Assembly (NCBI GenBank): GCA_964368495.1
Contig: CAYJAJ010000014.1
Coordinates: 1-37,663 of the forward strand
Length of the DNA: 37,663 nt
Source: CALVGQ01 sp964368495
GTDB lineage: Bacteria > Bacillota_I > Bacilli_A > Erysipelotrichales > Erysipelotrichaceae
Direction of reading: 5' to 3'
Shown here: piece after piece, positions 32,772-37,663 of the stretch
Position numbering within the stretch: the stretch's first letter is position 1
Layout: each line of letters starts with the position of its first letter
Made by a program: the position numbers and the translations under genes
The notes under the pieces: model-generated
The model's input: only the letters and a program-made list of their open reading frames with translations
What the model was told of the DNA's origin: nothing
The model's database searches: none

Positions 32772-33443
32772 ATGAAAGTATTATTAATTATTCCATCTTA
32801 CAATGAAGAGGAAAATATACTAAGAGTATATGAAGATATGAAACCGATATTAAAATATAGTGATTATATTTTTATTAATGATTGTTCTACTGATAATTCT
32901 GCTGCTATTTTTAAAAAAAATAAGCTTCATCATTTAAATCTTGTAGCCAATTTAGGGTTAACTGGAGCAGTACAGACAGGTTACAAATATGCATATACTC
33001 ATGGCTATGATGCTGCAATACAGTTTGATGGTGATGGGCAGCATAAGGCAATCTATATTCCTGAAATGATTAAAGAGCTAGAACAGGGTAATGATATTGT
33101 TATTGGATCTAGATTTGTAAGTAAAAAGAAAGACTATAGTGCAAGAATGTTAGGTTCAAGAGTTATTGCACTGTTAATTAGACTAACTACGGGAAAGAAA
33201 ATTAATGATCCTACAAGTGGTATGCGTCTTTTAAATAGAAAAATGCTTTATGATTATGCATATAATATGAATCGAAAACCAGAGCCTGATACCTTAGTTT
33301 ATCAAATAAGAAAAGGTGTCAAAATAAAAGAAATACAGGTTGAAATGAATGATCGTATCGCAGGTGAAACGATATTTAATGCATGGGCTTCTGTAAAATA
33401 TATGGTTAAAACTTGTATTTCAATAATATTTTTTATGTATTAA
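32772..33443 (+). CDS. GT2 family glycosyltransferase, dolichyl-phosphate-mannose-synthase-like
   Basis: The 223-residue protein resembles polyprenyl-phosphate sugar transferases: LLIIPSYNEEENILRVYEDM, INDCSTDNS, ANLGLTGAVQTGYKYAYTHG, QFDGDGQHKAIYIPEMI with the DGD metal motif, IGSRFVSKK and INDPTSGMRLLNRKML. It ends just after a short hydrophobic stretch, without the membrane pair of longer family members. The ATG at 32772 is 7 bases after GGAG; an ATG two codons upstream is too close. The following DUF2304 gene is a standard partner of these transferases in Gram-positive bacteria. Likely product is an undecaprenyl-phosphate-linked sugar for side-chain addition or a direct glycan linkage; the sugar is unknown. 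Confidence 0.9.
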   Translation: MKVLLIIPSYNEEENILRVYEDMKPILKYSDYIFINDCSTDNSAAIFKKNKLHHLNLVANLGLTGAVQTGYKYAYTHGYDAAIQFDGDGQHKAIYIPEMIKELEQGNDIVIGSRFVSKKKDYSARMLGSRVIALLIRLTTGKKINDPTSGMRLLNRKMLYDYAYNMNRKPEPDTLVYQIRKGVKIKEIQVEMNDRIAGETIFNAWASVKYMVKTCISIIFFMY

Positions 33444-33455
33444 GGAGAAGATTAT

Positions 33456-33788
33456 ATGACACTTCAATTACAAATTTTATTATTAATTGCTTCATTAATC
33501 TTTTTTATTTTTATGCTGCGTATTATAAAAAAAGCTAAACTACAAACAGATATGGCTACTGCGTGGATCATTTGGGGGTTAGGGGTTATTTTAATTGCTC
33601 TTGTACCAGAAACAGTCTATGAGATTAGTGGCTTATTAGGAATTCAATCACCAATGAACACATTATTTTTATTTATGATCTTTTTCTTATATTGTTTAGT
33701 TTTTTATCTTTACATCAAAATTTCAATCATGGATGAAAAAATCAAAAATTTAATACAACATGTTTCTTTAAAAGATAAAGAAGAATAG
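33456..33788 (+). CDS. DUF2304 small membrane protein
   Basis: The 110-residue protein has three hydrophobic segments: about 4-22 (QILLLIASLIFFIFMLRII), 35-52 (TAWIIWGLGVILIALVP) and 68-92. A charged C-terminal tail follows with KIKNLIQHVSLKDKEE. This layout, with the RIIKKAKLQTDMATAW loop, is the DUF2304 family, almost always encoded beside a GT2 polyprenyl-phosphate transferase, as here (12 bases downstream). AAGGAGA precedes the ATG. It probably anchors or assists the preceding enzyme at the membrane. Its molecular role is not established. Confidence 0.88.
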   Translation: MTLQLQILLLIASLIFFIFMLRIIKKAKLQTDMATAWIIWGLGVILIALVPETVYEISGLLGIQSPMNTLFLFMIFFLYCLVFYLYIKISIMDEKIKNLIQHVSLKDKEE

Positions 33789-33799
33789 AGGAAGATAAA

Positions 33800-34810
33800 A
33801 TGAAAAAAATATTGATTACAGGTGGGGCCGGATTTATAGGTTTTCATTTATCTAAATTATTACTTGAAAAAGACTTTCAAGTAATTGGTTTAGACAATAT
33901 GAATGACTATTATGATGTTAAATTAAAAGAAGGAAGACTTGAAATATTAAAGAAGAAAGAAAACTATACTTTCTATAAAGTGGATATCAAAGATAAAGAA
34001 AGTGTAGATCGTCTTTTTGAACAATATCGTTTTGATTACGTTGTTAATTTAGCTGCTCAAGCAGGCGTGCGTTACTCACTAATCAACCCTTATGCTTATG
34101 TGGATTCCAATCTCATTGGTTTTGTGAATATTTTGGAGGCATGTAGAAATTATCCGGTGAAGCATTTGCTTTATGCATCTTCAAGCTCGGTATATGGTGG
34201 AAATAAAGTTGTTCCTTTTTCAACAGAACATCAAGTCGATCATCCTGTAAGCTTATATGCAGCTACTAAAAAAGCAAACGAACTGATGGCGCATACTTAT
34301 AGCCACTTATATCAAATCCCTACTACAGGGTTAAGATTTTTTACAGTATATGGGCCATGGGGTAGACCGGATATGGCTTACTTCTCTTTTACGCAAAATA
34401 TATTAAGTGGGAAAACGATTAATGTATTTAATCATGGTAAAATGAAAAGAGATTTTACTTATGTTGATGACATCGTAGAAGGAATTGTACGCTTACTTGA
34501 TGTGAAACCACTTCCTAATAAAGAATGGGATGAAAGTGAAGGTAAACTTAGTGAATCCTTCGCACCTTATAAAATTTATAACATTGGTAATAATACTCCA
34601 ATAGAATTAGAACTATTTATTAGTACGCTAGAAGATAAACTTGCTTGTAAGGCCAATAAGAATTATATGGAAATGCAACCAGGTGATGTAGTGATGACGT
34701 ATGCAGATACTAAAGACTTAGAAGAAGCTATTGATTTTAAACCAAGTACAAGTATTGATGAAGGACTTGGTAATTTTGTAAGTTGGTATAAAGATTATTA
34801 CAAAGTATAA
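33800..34810 (+). CDS. UDP-glucuronate 4-epimerase
   Basis: The 336-residue extended SDR converts UDP-GlcA to UDP-GalA. It has ILITGGAGFIGFHLSKLLLE, GLDNMNDYYDVKLKEGRL (the NDYYD form is diagnostic for UDP-glucuronate epimerases), NLAAQAGVRYSL, ASSSSVYGGN, the catalytic YAATK, and FFTVYGPWGRPDMAYF. Length is normal. It lies directly before ugd, which makes its substrate; the pair forms a two-step route from UDP-glucose to UDP-galacturonate. AGAGGA lies before the ATG, 11 bases after the DUF2304 stop. Confidence 0.95.
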   Translation: MKKILITGGAGFIGFHLSKLLLEKDFQVIGLDNMNDYYDVKLKEGRLEILKKKENYTFYKVDIKDKESVDRLFEQYRFDYVVNLAAQAGVRYSLINPYAYVDSNLIGFVNILEACRNYPVKHLLYASSSSVYGGNKVVPFSTEHQVDHPVSLYAATKKANELMAHTYSHLYQIPTTGLRFFTVYGPWGRPDMAYFSFTQNILSGKTINVFNHGKMKRDFTYVDDIVEGIVRLLDVKPLPNKEWDESEGKLSESFAPYKIYNIGNNTPIELELFISTLEDKLACKANKNYMEMQPGDVVMTYADTKDLEEAIDFKPSTSIDEGLGNFVSWYKDYYKV

Positions 34811-34823
34811 GGAGAGCTTAGTT

Positions 34824-35990
34824 ATGAAAATAGTAATTGTTGGAACAGGTTATGTGGGATTATCCAATGCAGTATTGCTTGCACAAGCTAATGAAGTAGT
34901 AGCTGTGGATATTATTCAAGAAAAAGTAGATCTGATTAATAATAGGATTTCGCCAATTGAAGATAAAGAAATTGAAGATTATTTAAAAAATAAAGAACTG
35001 AATTTAACTGCTACTACGAATGCCACTATGGCATATCAAGGTGCAGATTTTGTTATTATTTCTACCCCTACAAATTATGATCCAGAGTTAAACTATTTTA
35101 ATACCAAAACAGTAGAAGAGGTAATCAAAGGGGTATTGAGTGTCAGTAAAGAGATCACTATGATTATCAAATCGACAGTACCGGTAGGGTATACCAATAA
35201 AGTAAAAGAGCAATTTAATACCGATAATATTATTTTTTCACCAGAGTTTTTAAGAGAAGGCAAAGCACTGTATGATAATTTATATCCTTCAAGAATCATT
35301 GTAGGAGAAAAATCAAAGCGTGCTGAGGTATTCGCCAATTTATTAGTTGAAGGAGCCATTAAAGAAAATATTCCAGTACTATATACTCATAATACAGAAG
35401 CTGAAGCTGTTAAGCTATTTTCAAATACTTATTTAGCACTTCGTGTTGCGTATTTTAATGAGCTAGATACCTATGCAGAAATAAGAGGATTAGATACTAA
35501 AGAAATAATTGAAGGAGTAGGACTTGATCCGCGTATTGGTAGTCATTATAACAATCCTTCCTTTGGATATGGAGGATATTGTCTTCCTAAAGATACGAAA
35601 CAATTAAAGGCTAATTATGATGATGTACCTAATAATATTATTAGTGCTATAGTGGATGCCAATAGGACAAGAAAAGATCATATTGCTGATCAAATTATTA
35701 AGAAAAATCCTAAAGTAGTAGGTATTTATAGATTAACTATGAAAATGGATTCTGATAATTTTAGAGCATCCTCTATTCAAGGTATAATGAAAAGAATTAA
35801 GGCTAAGGGTATTGAGGTAGTGGTCTATGAACCGGCTTTAAAAGAGGAATATTTTTTTAATTCCCGTGTAATAAAAGATTTAAAAGAGTTTATTCATTGT
35901 TCAGATATTATTGTATCTAACAGATTATCAGAAGAACTAGAAGAAGTAAAAGATAAAGTATATACAAGAGATTTATTTGCAAGAGATTAA
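34824..35990 (+). CDS. ugd: UDP-glucose 6-dehydrogenase
   Basis: The 388-residue enzyme oxidises UDP-glucose to UDP-glucuronate with two NAD. It has IVIVGTGYVGLSNAVLLAQA, IKSTVPVGYT, FSPEFLREGKALYDNLYPSR, AEAVKLFSNTYLALRVAYFN and GYGGYCLPKDTKQL with catalytic Cys253. It is distinct in sequence from the UDP-HexNAc dehydrogenase at 24883 (STVPVG and REGKA instead of STVYPG and PERINPGD). The short form of about 390 residues is common in Gram-positive capsule loci. AAGGAGA precedes the ATG, 13 bases after the epimerase stop. It supplies the epimerase and so gives the glycan a GlcA or GalA residue. Confidence 0.96.
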   Translation: MKIVIVGTGYVGLSNAVLLAQANEVVAVDIIQEKVDLINNRISPIEDKEIEDYLKNKELNLTATTNATMAYQGADFVIISTPTNYDPELNYFNTKTVEEVIKGVLSVSKEITMIIKSTVPVGYTNKVKEQFNTDNIIFSPEFLREGKALYDNLYPSRIIVGEKSKRAEVFANLLVEGAIKENIPVLYTHNTEAEAVKLFSNTYLALRVAYFNELDTYAEIRGLDTKEIIEGVGLDPRIGSHYNNPSFGYGGYCLPKDTKQLKANYDDVPNNIISAIVDANRTRKDHIADQIIKKNPKVVGIYRLTMKMDSDNFRASSIQGIMKRIKAKGIEVVVYEPALKEEYFFNSRVIKDLKEFIHCSDIIVSNRLSEELEEVKDKVYTRDLFARD

Positions 35991-36014
35991 ATAGCATGAT
36001 AGGAAAGTAAAGTA

Positions 36015-37469
36015 ATGTCTGATAGTAATTTACAAAAAAAAGCTTTGTCCTCTTTGATGTGGAAATATTTTGAGAAGTCAGGAGCACAAATATTGGGGTT
36101 TATAGTATCTATAGTTTTAGCGCGTTTGCTGGCACCTGATGATTATGGGAGTATTGCTTTAATAAATGTTTTTATTTCGTTTGTGCAAATATTTATTAAC
36201 GGAGGATTTTCTACAGCTTTAATACGAAAAAAAGACGCCGATGAATTAGATTATTCAAGTGTATTTTATTGCAGTTTAGTGATTGCTATTATAATGTATG
36301 TTCTTATGTATTTTATTGCGCCCTACGTGGCTGAATTTTATGAGATACCAGAGCTTACAAATTTATTAAGAGTATTAGCATTAATATCAGTTTTGGGTAC
36401 TTATAATAGCATGCAAAGTGTAATATTAACTAGAAAATTTTTGTTTAAAAAATTATTTTTAAGTAGCTTTGGAGCAATAATTATTGCTGGTATAATAAGT
36501 ATTGCTCTTGCTTACGCAGGATTTGGAACATGGGCATTGGTAGCGCAACAGCTTATTACTGTTATCACAACGTCCGTTATTATGACTTTTACTGTTAAAT
36601 GGCGTCCAAAGCTACTATTTTCATTTGAGAGAATAAAGATCCTTTTTTCTTTTGGCTCGAAATTATTAATTTCTAATCTTATGGAAAATTTATATCAAAA
36701 TATATATTCTTTGATTATCGGAAAAAAATATTCCGCGACAAATTTAGCTTACTGGAACAAATCTAAACAATTTCCGATGCTAATAGTTTCCAACATTAAT
36801 GGAACTGTTAGTGATGTAATGTTTCCGCTGTTATCAAAGTTTCAAGATAACAAAAAGGAACTTAAGGCAATTGTTAGCCGCTCAATCAGAACAAATGCTT
36901 ATTTAATTTTTCCATTACTAATGGGATTAGCAGTTTGTGCAGAGCCTGTGGTAAGAATACTTTTAACTGACAAATGGTTAGCATGTGTGCCATTTTTACA
37001 AGGATGGTGTTTTATCAATGCTTGGAAGCCAATACATTCAATAAATTTAATAACTTTTAAGGCCATGGGTAGAAGTGATATTTTCCTGAATCTTGAAATT
37101 GTTAAGAAAATTATTGGTATTACAATATTAGTGATAACACTTCCATTTGGATTAGATGTAATGATGATAGGACTTATGGTAAATACTATTTTAGCTAGCG
37201 TAATAAATGCATATCCCAATAGCAAAATTCTTGGTTATGGTTATTTCGAGCAGTTAAAAGATATCTTACCTTCAATAGTATTGACGATATCCATGGGAAT
37301 AATAGTTTCAACTGTTACTTTATTGAATTTGTCCATATGGGCAACATTAATTATACAAATTATCGTTGGAGTAATAGTTTATATGCTACTTTCTGTTGTT
37401 TTTAAAGTTAAAATATTTTATTATTTAATGGAAATTATAATAAAGTATTTTAAAAAAGATAAGTGTTAA
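36015..37469 (+). CDS. Wzx-type polysaccharide flippase (copy 2)
   Basis: The 484-residue MOP-superfamily exporter is a close paralogue of the flippase at 18785, matching from the first helix (ALSSLMWKYFEKSGAQILGF) through ARLLAPDDYGSIALINVFIS, DYSSVFYCSLVIAIIMYVL, AYWNKSKQFPMLIVSNINGT and KAMGRSDIFLNLEIVKKIIG to a Lys-rich tail. It has about 12-14 membrane helices. AGGAAAG lies before the ATG, 24 bases after ugd. Both copies are in the same orientation about 17 kb apart. It probably exports the repeat unit assembled by module C. That the two copies have different substrates is inference from their separate modules. Confidence 0.95.
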   Translation: MSDSNLQKKALSSLMWKYFEKSGAQILGFIVSIVLARLLAPDDYGSIALINVFISFVQIFINGGFSTALIRKKDADELDYSSVFYCSLVIAIIMYVLMYFIAPYVAEFYEIPELTNLLRVLALISVLGTYNSMQSVILTRKFLFKKLFLSSFGAIIIAGIISIALAYAGFGTWALVAQQLITVITTSVIMTFTVKWRPKLLFSFERIKILFSFGSKLLISNLMENLYQNIYSLIIGKKYSATNLAYWNKSKQFPMLIVSNINGTVSDVMFPLLSKFQDNKKELKAIVSRSIRTNAYLIFPLLMGLAVCAEPVVRILLTDKWLACVPFLQGWCFINAWKPIHSINLITFKAMGRSDIFLNLEIVKKIIGITILVITLPFGLDVMMIGLMVNTILASVINAYPNSKILGYGYFEQLKDILPSIVLTISMGIIVSTVTLLNLSIWATLIIQIIVGVIVYMLLSVVFKVKIFYYLMEIIIKYFKKDKC

Positions 37470-37508
37470 ATAGGAGTAATTCGAAATTACAAAGTGATAT
37501 TAGAAAGG

Positions 37509-37527
37509 CAGTTTAATTTTTAAACTG
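37509..37527. repeat. Small hairpin before the last gene
   Basis: CAGTTTAA and TTAAACTG form a perfect 8-base stem with a TTT loop, ending 11 bases before the ATG at 37539. There is no T run, so it is not a clear terminator. It sits next to the ribosome binding site and could affect translation. Confidence 0.4.
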
Positions 37528-37538
37528 AAGAGATAAAG

Positions 37539-37663
37539 ATGATAAATAGTTTAAGCATTTTAGTAATAATTATAATCTTATGTGCTTCAAGTTTAGGATA
37601 TGGTCTAAACAATAATGGAACTAACTTTTTATATGCCTTATCACTAGGGATTTTAAAGCTATT
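37539..37663 (+). CDS. Membrane protein, start only (cut by window edge)
   Basis: An ATG at 37539 behind AAGAGATAAAG opens a frame of 41 codons that runs off the window. The peptide begins MINSLSILVIIIILCASSLG, a strongly hydrophobic segment, then YGLNNNGTNFLYALSLGIL, which looks like the start of a second membrane segment. In a polysaccharide locus directly after a flippase, a Wzy-type polymerase is the most likely identity, but 41 residues cannot show it. The short polar loop with Asn residues is compatible with other polytopic proteins. Confidence 0.6.
   Translation, partial: MINSLSILVIIIILCASSLGYGLNNNGTNFLYALSLGILKL

Noticed and set aside
13258..37663. Insertion sequence, integrase or attachment site at the locus boundary
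   Set aside because: No transposase or recombinase gene and no terminal repeat pair was found, although the locus looks mosaic.
1..37663. CRISPR array, tRNA or rRNA genes
   Set aside because: No regularly spaced direct repeats, and no tRNA- or rRNA-like sequence noticed on either strand.

Overview
This window comes from an AT-rich, endospore-forming member of the Bacillota; an Erysipelotrichia-like or Clostridia-like organism fits best, but the sequence alone does not fix the taxon. The evidence is the strongly AT-biased codons, AGGAGG-type ribosome binding sites, intrinsic terminators, a CotF-type spore coat gene pair, and a spore-type peptidoglycan-binding protein. Two runs of N (745-754 and 28085-28184) mark it as a draft assembly; each interrupts a real gene.

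Region 1 (1-13.26 kb) is housekeeping and accessory chromosome. In order it holds: the start of an XRE regulator divergent from a small unknown gene, with an operator-like inverted repeat between them; msrA; a CotF-like coat protein and its small partner; a DUF402 nucleoside tri-/diphosphatase; a zinc-ribbon membrane protein; a polar amino-acid ABC importer operon (binding lipoprotein, permease, ATPase) behind a structured leader that looks like a compact lysine-class riboswitch with terminator; a protein with three peptidoglycan-binding domains; the pseudouridine catabolism pair psuK-psuG; a decayed SWIM zinc-finger fragment; and a membrane-anchored GH9 glycosidase.

Region 2 (13.66-37.66 kb) is a cell-surface polysaccharide locus that continues past the right edge. 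It is modular. Module A (13.66-20.25 kb, plus strand, visibly more AT-rich) has a PLP-enzyme/GNAT fusion, an ATP-grasp ligase, a VioA-like sugar 4-aminotransferase, a GT56 (WecF-like) glycosyltransferase and a Wzx-type flippase. I read it as making and transferring a 4-amino-4,6-dideoxyhexose that may be acylated with an amino acid. Module B (20.3-24.6 kb, minus strand) has capE and capF with two GT4 glycosyltransferases. Module C (24.9-37.5 kb, plus strand) has a TviB-type UDP-HexNAc dehydrogenase, capG (which completes UDP-L-FucNAc synthesis with capE/capF), several GT4 and GT2 glycosyltransferases, a TviC/WbpP-type epimerase, a GT2 + DUF2304 pair, a UDP-glucuronate 4-epimerase, ugd, a second flippase closely related to the first, and the start of a membrane protein cut by the window edge.

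Together the genes predict an acidic, amino-sugar-rich glycan containing L-FucNAc, a HexNAc uronic acid (GlcNAcA or GalNAcA), GlcA or GalA, and an unusual 4-amino sugar. No initiating phosphoglycosyltransferase and no chain-length regulator is visible, and no definite Wzy polymerase; they probably lie outside. The strongest candidate for undescribed biology is the PLP-GNAT / ATP-grasp / aminotransferase / GT56 module at 13.66-18.79 kb.
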